From Flavobacterium alkalisoli (GTDB lineage Bacteria; Bacteroidota; Bacteroidia; Flavobacteriales; Flavobacteriaceae), in the NCBI RefSeq assembly GCF_008000935.1, contig NZ_CP042831.1, forward strand, positions 3,472,001 through 3,536,000: a stretch of 64,000 nucleotides of DNA, given 5' to 3'. A program made the translations under genes and the position numbers. Below the pieces are notes generated by a model. That model ran no database searches. It was not told the origin of the DNA and was given only the letters and a program-made list of their open reading frames with translations. Numbering within the stretch: position 1 is the stretch's first letter; every line of letters begins with the position of its first letter. This document shows, piece after piece, positions 1 through 8,475 of the stretch.

Positions 1-53
1 ATGCAAAAGACCATCACGGAATTGACTGGTATAAAGAGTACTTTAATGTTTAA
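1..53 (+). CDS. 3' end of an unidentified gene (truncated by window edge)
   Basis: Reading from base 3, an open frame gives a C-terminus AKDHHGIDWYKEYFNV and stops at TAA 51-53. Its composition (DHHG, WYKEYF) is protein-like, whereas the other forward frames look random. It would be the tail of a gene beginning before the window. No function can be assigned from 16 residues, and it could still be a chance frame. Confidence 0.35.
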   Translation, partial: AKDHHGIDWYKEYFNV

Positions 54-96
54 GTATAATAACTGTTTATCACTTCCTATATAAAAAATCTTTAAA

Positions 97-121
97 TGTT
101 AAACCCGGGCAGCAGGTTTAA
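97..121 (+). terminator. Weak candidate terminator after the upstream gene
   Basis: An inverted repeat TTAAACC / GGTTTAA with a 9-base GC-rich loop lies about 45 bases after the stop at 53. It has only a short A/T tail, so it is a weak candidate. Confidence 0.25.
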
Positions 122-225
122 AAGTTCCTTACATTTGCCTTGTTTTACAATTATTTAAAGTTAAATTCCGTTTTCCTTAAAGTTTAAATAACACTGCGCG
201 TAAACCCTGTGTTGGCGCAGTTGCG

Positions 226-233
226 TAAATTTG
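226..233 (+). promoter_or_regulatory. Candidate -7 box for the alkaline phosphatase gene
   Basis: TAAATTTG matches the Bacteroidota -7 consensus TAnnTTTG exactly and lies 34 bases before the start codon at 268. No clear TTTG is present 19-20 bases upstream, so the promoter may be weak or activated (for example by phosphate limitation), which is inference. Confidence 0.4.
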
Positions 234-267
234 GCGGATTCCTTTTTACTACAAACAAAACTTAAAA

Positions 268-1683
268 ATGAACAGGAGAAAATTTTTCAGGAACGGTTCG
301 CTTTTCACCATTGGCGCTGCTGTCCTTAATCCTTTTGAGGGTACTGCACAGGTACTTGACCTTAACAACTTAGACAAAAACAAAAAAGCTAAGAACATTA
401 TATTTATGGTTAGCGACGGTATGAGTACCGGTACGCTAAACATGGCCGATTTATACCTTAGCCGCAAAACCGGAAAAGGTTCTAACTGGTTACAGCTTTA
501 TAAAGACCAACGCATTAGCAGGGCACTTATGGATACGGCTTCTGCAAGTTCTATTGTTACCGACTCGGCTGCTGCCAGTTCTTCCTGGGGTGGTGGTGCA
601 AGGGTTAACAATGGTTCGCTTAACGTAGGCCCTAACGGAGAAAGAAACATGCCTATATGGCAAAAGTTTAAAAAAGCAGGTAAAATGGCAGGATGTGTTA
701 CTACTGTACCTATTACCCATGCTACTCCTGCCGGTTTTTGTGTAAACAGCGACAGCCGTAACGCTCAGCCTGAAATTGCCGAAGAATACCTTAAACAAGG
801 TTTTGACGTAATGATGGGTGGCGGTAATAACTACTTTAGCGCTGATAAAAGAAAAGATAAAAAAGACGTTTATGCCGATTATAAAGCTAAGGGATGGCAG
901 GTTGCCCGTACCCGTAGCGAAATGATGGCGGCAAGTAACGATAAACCCATACTGGGTGTTTTTGCTGATGACGGATTACCATATACTATAGACCGCAGAA
1001 GCAGCAAAGAACTTACCGAGGCTACTCCTACCCTTGCGGAAATGGCTCAAAAGGCTATTGATCGCATGAAAGGACATAAAAATGGTTTTGTACTTCAAAT
1101 TGAAGCCGGTAAGGTAGACTGGGGTGCACATGCCAATGATATTGCAGCAGTTCTTTATGACCAGACTGCTTTTGACGAAGCTATTAAGACGGTTATTGAT
1201 TTTGCTGAGAAAGACGGTAATACCCTTGTTGTTATCACTACCGACCACGGTAATGCCAATCCGGGTATAATATACGGTCAGGAAGCCAACAGTAACTTCG
1301 ACAGTATTCAAAAATATACACAAACCAATGAGTGGATACTTAATACTATTCACGAAGATTCTACCACAGCACAGGTACAGGAAATTATTGCTCATGCTAA
1401 CGGAAGGACAATCTCTCAAGATGAGGCAAAAACCATATTAAGCTATTATAGCGGACTTGAAAAAGAAGGAGGGCTTTATAATTACAAGCACCTTCCTTTT
1501 AAGGCTTTTGCAGAAATGCAGAAAGAGAACAACTCGGTGGGATGGATAAGCATGAACCACTCTGCAGACTATGTGGAACTGGCAATGTTTGGTCCGGGTA
1601 GCCAACTGCTTAAACCATTTGTAAAAAACACAGACCTGCACTACCTTATGCTGGAAGCCGCAGAGGTTGAAAATAAGTTCTAA
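268..1683 (+). CDS. Alkaline phosphatase (PhoA/PhoB superfamily), Tat-type signal
   Basis: A 471-residue phosphomonoesterase of the alkaline phosphatase superfamily, predicted to act outside the cytoplasm to release phosphate from organic esters. It opens with MNRRKFF and a hydrophobic stretch ending near AQ (residue 28), a twin-arginine signal. The metal-binding aspartate is in MVSDGMS (D50), the nucleophilic serine is in VTDSAAAS (S100), and TTDHGNAN near residue 325 supplies Asp/His metal ligands. The length fits the family. It stands alone, followed by a strong terminator at 1706. Tat export fits a metalloenzyme that folds in the cytoplasm. Confidence 0.93.
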   Translation: MNRRKFFRNGSLFTIGAAVLNPFEGTAQVLDLNNLDKNKKAKNIIFMVSDGMSTGTLNMADLYLSRKTGKGSNWLQLYKDQRISRALMDTASASSIVTDSAAASSSWGGGARVNNGSLNVGPNGERNMPIWQKFKKAGKMAGCVTTVPITHATPAGFCVNSDSRNAQPEIAEEYLKQGFDVMMGGGNNYFSADKRKDKKDVYADYKAKGWQVARTRSEMMAASNDKPILGVFADDGLPYTIDRRSSKELTEATPTLAEMAQKAIDRMKGHKNGFVLQIEAGKVDWGAHANDIAAVLYDQTAFDEAIKTVIDFAEKDGNTLVVITTDHGNANPGIIYGQEANSNFDSIQKYTQTNEWILNTIHEDSTTAQVQEIIAHANGRTISQDEAKTILSYYSGLEKEGGLYNYKHLPFKAFAEMQKENNSVGWISMNHSADYVELAMFGPGSQLLKPFVKNTDLHYLMLEAAEVENKF

Positions 1684-1705
1684 AACTTTACAATCCTATT
1701 ACATC

Positions 1706-1731
1706 AAGGTGCCTCAATGGCACCTTTTTTT
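1706..1731 (+). terminator. Rho-independent terminator of the alkaline phosphatase gene
   Basis: AAGGTGCC / GGCACCTT, a perfect 8-bp stem with a 5-base loop and a run of T. It ends the phosphatase transcript and rules out the long upstream start of the next frame, which would run through it. Confidence 0.9.
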
Positions 1732-1759
1732 ATATATTGCATCGTTAAAAATCCACACC

Positions 1760-2224
1760 ATGAATAGATATATTAAAGAAATAATATGGCTGATAATTAT
1801 ATTATTACCTACTTTTTTTCTTTATACTCAAGAAGATACCATTAACATAGATATTTATGATATTTACTACGTAATGGATCGTTTAACATTCATTGCTGTA
1901 ATTTTTACATTGCTGGGGTTTCTTGTTTATGGAATAAGGTCTTTAACTTATAAATTCAGGGATAACTTTATAAATATTGTTTTTTTAATATTCACCGTAA
2001 TAGTTGCCCTGTTATGGATTGAAATAATTATTATAAATGACAAACTTAGTTCATCCGGTGGCTGGACCCTGTACCCTCCACTTAGTGCACAACCTCAAAA
2101 AATTGAGCATGAAGAATACTATTTTATAGCGAAAGAGCCTGTTATGCTTATCATAGAAGCAGCTATAATAAGTATTGCGTTATATACTACTTACAGAATG
2201 GGTAAAAACAAAAAAACATCATGA
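1760..2224 (+). CDS. Small membrane protein of unknown function
   Basis: About 154 residues from the ATG at 1760 (MNRYIKEIIWLIIILL). A longer frame opens at 1667 but overlaps the phosphatase and its terminator, so the later start is preferred. Hydrophobic stretches near residues 7-22, 42-60, 70-95 and 125-145 suggest three or four membrane segments. The stop overlaps the next start (ATGA at 2221), so it is probably translated with the YiiX-like lipoprotein. I do not recognise a family. Confidence 0.7.
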   Translation: MNRYIKEIIWLIIILLPTFFLYTQEDTINIDIYDIYYVMDRLTFIAVIFTLLGFLVYGIRSLTYKFRDNFINIVFLIFTVIVALLWIEIIIINDKLSSSGGWTLYPPLSAQPQKIEHEEYYFIAKEPVMLIIEAAIISIALYTTYRMGKNKKTS

Positions 2225-2862
2225 AAAGAGTACTCTTATTACTAACCTTATCGCTTTTTATAAGCTGCAAAAATAAAACCGAAGAAGTAAAAACCGAGGT
2301 AAAGGAAAATCCTGAATTTTCTGCTCTGCACGACGGTGATATCATTTTCCAGACATCGCTATCCTCACAAAGCCAGGCTATACAGATGGCTACAAAGTCG
2401 GTTTACTCCCATTGTGGAGTTATCTACAAGGAAGCAGATAAATATTATGTTTTTGAAGCCATACAGCCTGTTACAAAAACGCCTTTAGAAAAATGGATTG
2501 CCAGAGGTAAGGACAGTCATTATGTGGTTAAAAGGCTTAACGCAGCCAAAAACGGCCTAAAAGACTGGCAGATAAGAGAAATGAAAGAAGCCGGAAAAGA
2601 AATGGCCGGTAAGGATTATGACCTGTATTTTGGATGGGGAGACGATAAAATATACTGTTCTGAGCTGGTTTGGAAACTATATCACAAAGCAGGGGCCGAT
2701 CTTTGTCCTACACAGCAGTTAAAGGATTTTGACCTTACCAACAATGCAGTAAAACAGAAACTGCACGAACGCTATGGCAGTAATATACCAATGGAGGAAA
2801 AGGTAGTTTCTCCGGCGGCATTGTTTAACAGCAATTTGTTATACACTGTAACATCTAAATAA
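2221..2862 (+). CDS. YiiX/YebB-like permuted NlpC/P60 cysteine hydrolase, lipoprotein
   Basis: A 213-residue lipoprotein with signal MKRVLLLLTLSLFISC and lipidated C16. It carries the circularly permuted papain-like (former DUF830) fold: histidine in SHCGVIY (H64) comes before the catalytic cysteine in IYCSELV (C146), the reverse of classical NlpC/P60 order. Family members hydrolyse peptidoglycan peptides or other amides; the substrate here is unknown. It is translationally coupled to the membrane protein before it and is followed after one base by another membrane protein, so these three form an operon. Confidence 0.85.
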   Translation: MKRVLLLLTLSLFISCKNKTEEVKTEVKENPEFSALHDGDIIFQTSLSSQSQAIQMATKSVYSHCGVIYKEADKYYVFEAIQPVTKTPLEKWIARGKDSHYVVKRLNAAKNGLKDWQIREMKEAGKEMAGKDYDLYFGWGDDKIYCSELVWKLYHKAGADLCPTQQLKDFDLTNNAVKQKLHERYGSNIPMEEKVVSPAALFNSNLLYTVTSK

Positions 2863-2863
2863 A

Positions 2864-3301
2864 ATGAGAAAGACAGTTGTAACCATATTAGTATTCTTTA
2901 TTATTGCTTTTAGCCTCTTTTTTGCATGGTTGGCATTTACTCCTGTAGACTATGTTACTAGTGTAATTCCGGGCTGGCATACCGTAGTAACACCACCAGG
3001 CTTTTTTCTTTCCTTTTTTATAATACCGTGGATTGTCTTTACCGTTTTGATATATGTATGGGCAGCGGTAAAAAAATGGCCTCTTAATAAGCTCCTTATC
3101 ATAATACATGTATTACTAAGCATACCACTACTTATAGTGTATATTTATGATAGTAATATAAATCTTGATTTCTCTTCAGATAACATCGAGTTTGTATTCA
3201 AATCATTTTTTCTTGCTGCCATTGCCTTCATGATTGGTCAGATATTTTTTATGTTACAGCTTATAACAACCTATAAAAAACTAAAAGCCCGACTGTTATA
3301 G
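2864..3301 (+). CDS. Four-helix integral membrane protein, unknown function
   Basis: A 145-residue protein starting one base after the stop of the NlpC/P60 lipoprotein. Hydrophobic segments lie near residues 5-25, 44-65, 74-95 and 110-138 with short polar loops. No family is recognisable. It is the last gene of the three-gene operon, and the terminator overlaps its final codons. A role accessory to the lipoprotein is inferred only from position. Confidence 0.7.
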   Translation: MRKTVVTILVFFIIAFSLFFAWLAFTPVDYVTSVIPGWHTVVTPPGFFLSFFIIPWIVFTVLIYVWAAVKKWPLNKLLIIIHVLLSIPLLIVYIYDSNINLDFSSDNIEFVFKSFFLAAIAFMIGQIFFMLQLITTYKKLKARLL

Positions 3302-3314
3302 TCGGGCTTTTTTA
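3284..3314. terminator. Bidirectional terminator between convergent genes
   Basis: AAAGCCCGAC / GTCGGGCTTT with a short loop, A-rich on the left and T-rich on the right. It lies between convergent genes ending at 3301 and 3318 and can stop transcription from both sides. Confidence 0.9.
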
Positions 3315-3317
3315 TAT

Positions 3318-4256
3318 TTAAAGACTTACAACTTCCTGTTTGGCCTTTTCAAAATCGGTAATAATTTCGTTTAGTATTTCGGCAGCAGGTTTAATTTCAT
3401 GTATTAGTCCTGCTATCTGTCCTATTTCAAGTTCCCCTTCATCAAGATCTCCTTCAAACATACCTTTTTTGGCACGTGCCCTGCCCAGTAATGCCTTAAG
3501 ATCATCTACAGATGGAGATTTGGTATACAAATCGGCCACATCATGAAAGAATTTATTCTTTATAAGCCTTACCGGAGCAAGCTCCTTTAATGTGAGGTGT
3601 GTATCGCCATCCTGCGCATTTACTATTGCCTGCTTAAAGTTATCATGTGAAGACGATTCAACCGAAGCTGCAAATCGGCTCCCTACCTGTACGGCATCGG
3701 CGCCAAGTATCATGGCTGCGAGCATTCCCCTGCCTGTAGCGATGCCTCCTGCCGCTATAAGCGGAATCTGTAATTTTTCCTTCACCATCGGGATAAGCGT
3801 AAATGTAGTGGTCTCTTCCCTACCGTTATGTCCACCCGCTTCAAAACCTTCGGCAACAACAGCATCAACACCTGCTTCCTGAGCCTTTAGGGCAAACTTT
3901 ACACTACTAACAACATGTACAACAGTTATTCCCCTTTCTTTAAGCCATGCAGTCCATGTTTTTGGGTTACCGGCAGAAGTAAAAACAATCTTCACGCCTT
4001 CATCCACAATAATGTTCATTATCTCCTCAATATTTGGGTACAGCATAGGCACGTTAACACCAAAAGGCTTATCGGTTGCCTCTTTACATTTTTGTATGTG
4101 TTCGCGCAGTACTGCCGGATACATAGACCCCGCCCCTAAAAGGCCAAGCCCGCCTGCATTACTTACTGCACTTGCCAGTTTATATCCGCTGGCCCAAATC
4201 ATTCCTGCCTGTATTACAGGGTATTGTATATTAAATAGTTGAGTTATTCTGTTCAT
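3318..4256 (-). CDS. Nitronate monooxygenase / FabK-like FMN-dependent oxidoreductase
   Basis: A 312-residue TIM-barrel flavoprotein. Near the N-terminus it has QAGMIWASG and SNAGGLGLLGAGS, then AEGFEAGGHNG with the family histidine, and AGGIATGRGM followed by GADAVQVGSRF, which binds the FMN phosphate. These are hallmarks of the 2-nitropropane dioxygenase/nitronate monooxygenase family, which also contains the enoyl-ACP reductase FabK. Sequence alone does not separate nitronate detoxification from enoyl reduction. No fatty-acid genes are nearby, so the nitronate-type annotation is preferred. Confidence 0.85.
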   Translation of the reverse strand: MNRITQLFNIQYPVIQAGMIWASGYKLASAVSNAGGLGLLGAGSMYPAVLREHIQKCKEATDKPFGVNVPMLYPNIEEIMNIIVDEGVKIVFTSAGNPKTWTAWLKERGITVVHVVSSVKFALKAQEAGVDAVVAEGFEAGGHNGREETTTFTLIPMVKEKLQIPLIAAGGIATGRGMLAAMILGADAVQVGSRFAASVESSSHDNFKQAIVNAQDGDTHLTLKELAPVRLIKNKFFHDVADLYTKSPSVDDLKALLGRARAKKGMFEGDLDEGELEIGQIAGLIHEIKPAAEILNEIITDFEKAKQEVVSL

Positions 4257-4270
4257 TATTGATTACTATA

Positions 4271-5878
4271 TTATTCTTTGATTAGTTTTCCCGATTTGGT
4301 TTTATTTTCAGACTGAATTATATAACTATAAATTCCTTTAGTTAGTTCTTTAATTGACAAAAAGCTTTCTTCAGTGATAGTTTCATTAATCACAACCTGC
4401 CCTAAACTGTTATAAATAGTTATTGATGCCTGCCCGAAATCATCCGGAAAAGCAATATTTATAACATCATTTGCAGGATTAGGGTATAAAATAAAATCTG
4501 TTTTGGCTACCTCCTTAACGGTAAGCTCATTTAAAGCAAAGGCAAAGTCCGGAATACCATAACCGTATTCAAAATCGGGATTTGTAAACCTGTCGGCTGA
4601 GCCCTTTACCAAATCCATAATTTCAGTATTTGTCTTTTCAGGAAATGCCTGCCAGAGGCAGGTTACCAGTCCGGCAGTTATAGGACTGGAAAAAGAAGTT
4701 CCGTTACCAAAGGTTATTGTACCGTCTGGCTTAGCAAAAATAGCCGCCGATCCCTGCGCCATAACATCGGGTTTTATGCGCCCGTCACCTGTTGGTCCTA
4801 TACTACTAAAATAAGAGCGTGCCTCATCATAGCTTACAGAGCCTACCGTAAGTACATTAAAGGCATCGGCAGGTATTTCTATATACGGGTCGGCATTGTT
4901 ACCATTGTTTCCTGCCGAAATCACTACTATCATACCACGGCTAAAAGCTATATCAGCACCGCGGGTCATAAATGCAGTTTGCCCGTTAACCGATTCATAC
5001 GGATAATTATAGTTAGGATTATCATAGTTATAGTAGCCTAATGATGTGTTTATTACATCTACCCCAAGGCTATCGGCTACTTCGGCTGCCTCAACCCAAT
5101 ATGATTCCTCTACAGGGTTTTCACTACTTGTATCCTCGGTAATAAACAGGTAGTAAGAAGCATTAGGTGCAGTACCTACAAGAGCTCCCTCTACAAAGCC
5201 CCCCATTGTAGATAGCACATAAGTACCATGATTATCGGCTGTATAAATATCATTACTGCCATCTACAAAATTATACCCCCCTAAAATAAGATTGTTGTCA
5301 AAAAGGTTTTGAAAGGGCTGTGCCGTATCAACTCCCGGGAATCCGGAGTCCATAACAGCTATTATCATTCCCTCCCCTGTATAATCCTGCTGGTGTAGTA
5401 CCTGCCCGTTAAGCATGTCTATCTGGGAAGTACTCATGCCATAATCATAATTCTCCTGAACATCCAGTTTATTATTTACTGTACTTGTTCTTGCCGAAAC
5501 AGCAGGCCTGCCGGGAGTGTTTATGGTTTTATCTGCAAATTCAATACTTTGTACAAAACTAAGTGAAGTCAGTGCCGAAATATCCTCAATTGTTCCGCGT
5601 ACATGTACCGCATTAAGCCATTTGGATTTTGCAATAACCGTAATACCGCTAGCGGCATCGGTTTGAGAAACATAATCCTCATGAATAGGCACATCCAGCT
5701 CATCAAGTGCAATGCCCTGATTGGTCCTTCTGTCTAAAGCACGTTGCGATAACATTTCAAGCGGATTTGCCAGATAATACTCGGCATCGGGTTTATCATT
5801 AAAGTAAACCCAGGCATCCTCCTGTGCATAGCAATTTGCTGATAATATAAGGAACAGTATAAATAACTGCTTTTTCAT
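4271..5878 (-). CDS. Secreted S8 subtilisin-like serine protease with T9SS type A sorting domain
   Basis: A 535-residue protease. The signal peptide ends at YAQ (residue 19). The catalytic triad is visible: D177 in AVMDSGF, H217 in DNHGTYV and S395 in GTSFSSP, with oxyanion N324 in SAGNNG. The last 75 residues (FILYPNPANDVINI ... KSGKLIKE) are a Por-type C-terminal sorting domain, so it should be exported by Sec, then cross the outer membrane by the type IX system and be released or surface-attached. It ends 14 bases from the start of the nitronate monooxygenase gene and could be co-transcribed with it. Confidence 0.93.
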   Translation of the reverse strand: MKKQLFILFLILSANCYAQEDAWVYFNDKPDAEYYLANPLEMLSQRALDRRTNQGIALDELDVPIHEDYVSQTDAASGITVIAKSKWLNAVHVRGTIEDISALTSLSFVQSIEFADKTINTPGRPAVSARTSTVNNKLDVQENYDYGMSTSQIDMLNGQVLHQQDYTGEGMIIAVMDSGFPGVDTAQPFQNLFDNNLILGGYNFVDGSNDIYTADNHGTYVLSTMGGFVEGALVGTAPNASYYLFITEDTSSENPVEESYWVEAAEVADSLGVDVINTSLGYYNYDNPNYNYPYESVNGQTAFMTRGADIAFSRGMIVVISAGNNGNNADPYIEIPADAFNVLTVGSVSYDEARSYFSSIGPTGDGRIKPDVMAQGSAAIFAKPDGTITFGNGTSFSSPITAGLVTCLWQAFPEKTNTEIMDLVKGSADRFTNPDFEYGYGIPDFAFALNELTVKEVAKTDFILYPNPANDVINIAFPDDFGQASITIYNSLGQVVINETITEESFLSIKELTKGIYSYIIQSENKTKSGKLIKE

Positions 5879-6001
5879 TTTAATTTTTTTATTGACCTGT
5901 AACTAAATATACGCCCTGTAGGTGTTTTTGGTTTATTTACAACACTATTACCTAGTAGGAATCAAATATACAAAAGATGCCTGCAAGTAACTAAAAGATA
6001 T

Positions 6002-6009
6002 TACTTTTG
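6002..6009 (+). promoter_or_regulatory. -7 box for the EamA permease gene
   Basis: TACTTTTG is an exact TAnnTTTG match 17 bases before the start codon at 6027, implying a very short untranslated leader. No good -33 TTTG is seen. Confidence 0.45.
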
Positions 6010-6026
6010 CGCAAACCGGTTTTATA

Positions 6027-6887
6027 ATGTTATATCTTATTTTAAGTATTATATGTAGTGTAACTGTAGGTGTTATTTTTAAAACATCAAAAAAGTATAC
6101 TGCAAACATCAGCCAGATAGTAGCCTGGAATTATATTTTTGCCATTGTACTTTGCTATCTTTTTTTTAAGCCCGATCTGCAAACCGTAACCAACGATGCT
6201 CCCTGGGAACTTTACATCCCGCTATCCATCCTTTTGCCTTCGGTGTTTGTATTTCTCGCTTTATCCATTAAACATATGGGTATCGTAAAGACCGATGCTG
6301 CACAGCGCTTATCTTTGTTTATACCGGTTATTGCTGCCTATTTTTTGTTTGAGGAATCATTTTCTGTTTATAAAATAATAGGCCTGGCTATAGGCTTTCC
6401 TGCTATTGCATTAATCCTTTCAAAAAAGGACAACAATACCGAAAACAAATGGTTATACCCGGCTATAGTGCTTTTCGGCTTTGGTACAGTAGATGTACTA
6501 TTTAAAAATATTGCATTGCAGACATCATTACCTTTTACCACTTCTCTTTTTGTTATTTTTTGTGGAGCACTGGTAATAGCATGGCTATATGTTATTTATG
6601 AACTGATTGTGAAAAAAGAAAAATTCTGTCTCTTCAATTTTGCCTTTGGTGCGCTTGTGGGAATTTTTAACTTCTGTAATATCCTTTTTTACCTTTATGC
6701 GCACAAGGAATTTGCAAAAGATCCGTCTGTTGTTTTTGCCGGAATGAACATGGGAGTTATTGTTTTGGGATCGCTTGCCGGCATATTTGTCTTTAGGGAA
6801 AAAATGACCCGATTAAATTATTTGGGGCTTTTTATGGCACTCTGTGCTATCATTTTTATCACCCTTTCCCAAATGCAATCGGCTTAA
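6027..6887 (+). CDS. EamA/DMT-family membrane permease
   Basis: A 286-residue membrane protein with about ten hydrophobic segments in two five-helix halves, the layout of the drug/metabolite transporter superfamily. A conserved-looking FFKPDLQ loop follows helix 2, and the C-terminal half ends GVIVLGSLAGIFVFREKMTRLNYLGL, typical of EamA repeats (an FxE-type loop before the last helix). The substrate cannot be told. It is monocistronic, with the methionine riboswitch region following. Confidence 0.82.
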   Translation: MLYLILSIICSVTVGVIFKTSKKYTANISQIVAWNYIFAIVLCYLFFKPDLQTVTNDAPWELYIPLSILLPSVFVFLALSIKHMGIVKTDAAQRLSLFIPVIAAYFLFEESFSVYKIIGLAIGFPAIALILSKKDNNTENKWLYPAIVLFGFGTVDVLFKNIALQTSLPFTTSLFVIFCGALVIAWLYVIYELIVKKEKFCLFNFAFGALVGIFNFCNILFYLYAHKEFAKDPSVVFAGMNMGVIVLGSLAGIFVFREKMTRLNYLGLFMALCAIIFITLSQMQSA

Positions 6888-6951
6888 AGCTCTGAAAACA
6901 AAATTTTTAAAATACTAAAAATCAACACTTTAAAAAATAAATAAATTTTTA

Positions 6952-6984
6952 TTTGGAAATTTAAAAGTTTGTCCATTAACTTTG
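6952..6984 (+). promoter_or_regulatory. Promoter of the SAM-riboswitch operon
   Basis: -33 TTTG at 6952-6955 and -7 TAACTTTG at 6977-6984 (exact TAnnTTTG) with a 21-base spacer. Transcription would begin near 6990, just before the riboswitch. Confidence 0.65.
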
Positions 6985-7007
6985 CAGCAAGTTCTTTAGA
7001 AAATAAT

Positions 7008-7116
7008 TCTTATCCAGAAAGACCGAGGGATTTGACCCTATGACGTCTTGGCAACCTGTTCAGGTAAAACTGAATAAGGTGCCACATTCAACCATGCATA
7101 GCATGGAAAGATAAGT
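7008..7116 (+). ncRNA. SAM-I (S-box) riboswitch
   Basis: Closing stem P1 is CTTATC (7009-7014) with GATAAG (7110-7115). Between them are the S-box core blocks: AGACCGAGGGA, GACCCTATGACG, TTGGCAACC, then AAGGTGCCA and the P4 hairpin CCATGCATAGCATGG. This RNA binds S-adenosylmethionine and lowers expression when methionine is plentiful. It sits directly before methionine/homoserine genes, and a terminator-like hairpin follows at 7153. Confidence 0.92.
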
Positions 7117-7152
7117 TTAGAAATACGTAGATAATACTTCAAATATATTATG

Positions 7153-7184
7153 TGCCTTTCTGACTTATCGGAAAGGCATTTTTG
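7153..7184 (+). terminator. Riboswitch-controlled terminator hairpin
   Basis: TGCCTTTC (7153-7160) pairs with GAAAGGCA (7171-7178), followed by TTTTT. The loop contains a second copy of the P1 strand CTTATC, and the 3' arm can also pair with 7193-7203, giving mutually exclusive folds expected of an expression platform. Confidence 0.75.
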
Positions 7185-7208
7185 TTTTATGCCCTTTCCG
7201 ATAGACTG

Positions 7209-7258
7209 GTTTAGAATGTTTTTTTACAGAATCTGAAAAAATGTCAAATATTCTAAAC
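7209..7258 (+). promoter_or_regulatory. Leader hairpin just before the start codon
   Basis: GTTTAGAAT (7209-7217) pairs with ATTCTAAAC (7250-7258), and inner T and A runs can extend the pairing. It ends 10 bases before the ATG at 7269 and could affect ribosome access. It may be part of the SAM-controlled leader or simply an operator-like palindrome. Confidence 0.4.
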
Positions 7259-7268
7259 ATCAAAAAAA

Positions 7269-8447
7269 ATGAAAGAGCAGACTCTAATTCTTAACAGCTT
7301 ACCGATTGACCCGCTAACAGGTTCTATCTCTACCCCTATTTACCAAACATCAACTTTTGTACAGGATGCACCGGGTGTACACAAAGGTTTTGATTACTCA
7401 CGCAGTAACAACCCAACCCGCAAAGTTCTTGAAGACTGCATTGCCAAACTTGAAAACGGGCATGCCGGTTTTGCTTTTGCCAGCGGACTTGCAGCTATTG
7501 ATGCAGTAGTTAAACTACTTGAAGCAGGTGATGAGATTATTGCAGTGGATGATATTTACGGTGGAGCTTTCCGTTTATTTACACACGTTTACCAAAAGTT
7601 TGGTATTAAAATAAACTATGTAGACTCTACTAACGCACAAAACGTTGCGGATGCAGTAACCGACAAGACAAAACTTATATGGATTGAATCGCCTACTAAC
7701 CCGACCCTTAAAGTATCCGATATCCGTACTATTGCAAAAACCGCCCGCCAACATAACATACTTCTTTGCGTAGACAACACTTTTGCTTCTCCGGTTTCTC
7801 AAAAACCTATAGACTTTGGAGCTGATATTATCATCCACAGTGCTACAAAATACATTGCAGGACACAGCGACCTTATTGCAGGTCTTGTAATAACCTCAAC
7901 TCCTGAACTAAGCGAAAAAATCAAATTTATCCAAAATGCTTCGGGAGCTATACTAGGTCCTTTTGACAGCTGGTTGGTTATCCGTGGTATAGAAACATTA
8001 AACCTTAGGGTAAAACAACATGCTGAAAACGCTCAAAAAATTGCCGAATATCTACTGGAAGAGAAACTGGTTAAAAATGTTTACTATCCGGGGCTTCCGT
8101 CTCACCACAATCATGAGATTGCTAAAAGCCAACAAAAATACTTTGGCGGAGTTATAGCGTTTGATCTTGTAATTGACGATAAGCAACTGGCCTCACAAAT
8201 TGTTTCGGGGACTAAACTTTTCAAACTGGCAGAAAGCCTTGGAGGAGTAAAAAGCCTTTGCTGCCTGCCTTGTGAAATGACTCACAAATCTATCCCTGCC
8301 GAAAAAAGATACGGTTCGGGTGTAACCGACAGCTTAATTCGCCTGTCTGTTGGACTTGAAGATGCTGATGACCTTATTGCCGACCTAAAACAGGCCATTG
8401 AGGCTGCTGTAAAGGCAAATGCTGATAAAACTGCTGTAACAGCTTAA
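7269..8447 (+). CDS. Cys/Met metabolism PLP enzyme (cystathionine gamma-synthase / O-acylhomoserine sulfhydrylase type)
   Basis: A 392-residue fold-type I PLP enzyme of the trans-sulfuration family. STPIYQTSTF and DYSRSNNPTR near the N-terminus, AFASGLAAIDAV around residue 75 and the PLP lysine in HSATKYIAGHSD near residue 200 are diagnostic, as is SLGGVKSLCCLP-type sequence near residue 325. It would build cystathionine or homocysteine from an activated homoserine. The SAM riboswitch ahead of it supports a synthetic rather than degradative role. Cystathionine synthase and direct sulfhydrylation cannot be separated by eye. Homoserine dehydrogenase follows 28 bases on. Confidence 0.9.
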   Translation: MKEQTLILNSLPIDPLTGSISTPIYQTSTFVQDAPGVHKGFDYSRSNNPTRKVLEDCIAKLENGHAGFAFASGLAAIDAVVKLLEAGDEIIAVDDIYGGAFRLFTHVYQKFGIKINYVDSTNAQNVADAVTDKTKLIWIESPTNPTLKVSDIRTIAKTARQHNILLCVDNTFASPVSQKPIDFGADIIIHSATKYIAGHSDLIAGLVITSTPELSEKIKFIQNASGAILGPFDSWLVIRGIETLNLRVKQHAENAQKIAEYLLEEKLVKNVYYPGLPSHHNHEIAKSQQKYFGGVIAFDLVIDDKQLASQIVSGTKLFKLAESLGGVKSLCCLPCEMTHKSIPAEKRYGSGVTDSLIRLSVGLEDADDLIADLKQAIEAAVKANADKTAVTA

Positions 8448-8475
8448 TTAAACCAGAAAAAAGAAGAGTATAAAA

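Noticed and set aside
1667..1759. N-terminal extension of the small membrane protein
   Set aside because: It would begin inside the phosphatase gene and run through its terminator; the ATG at 1760 is cleaner.
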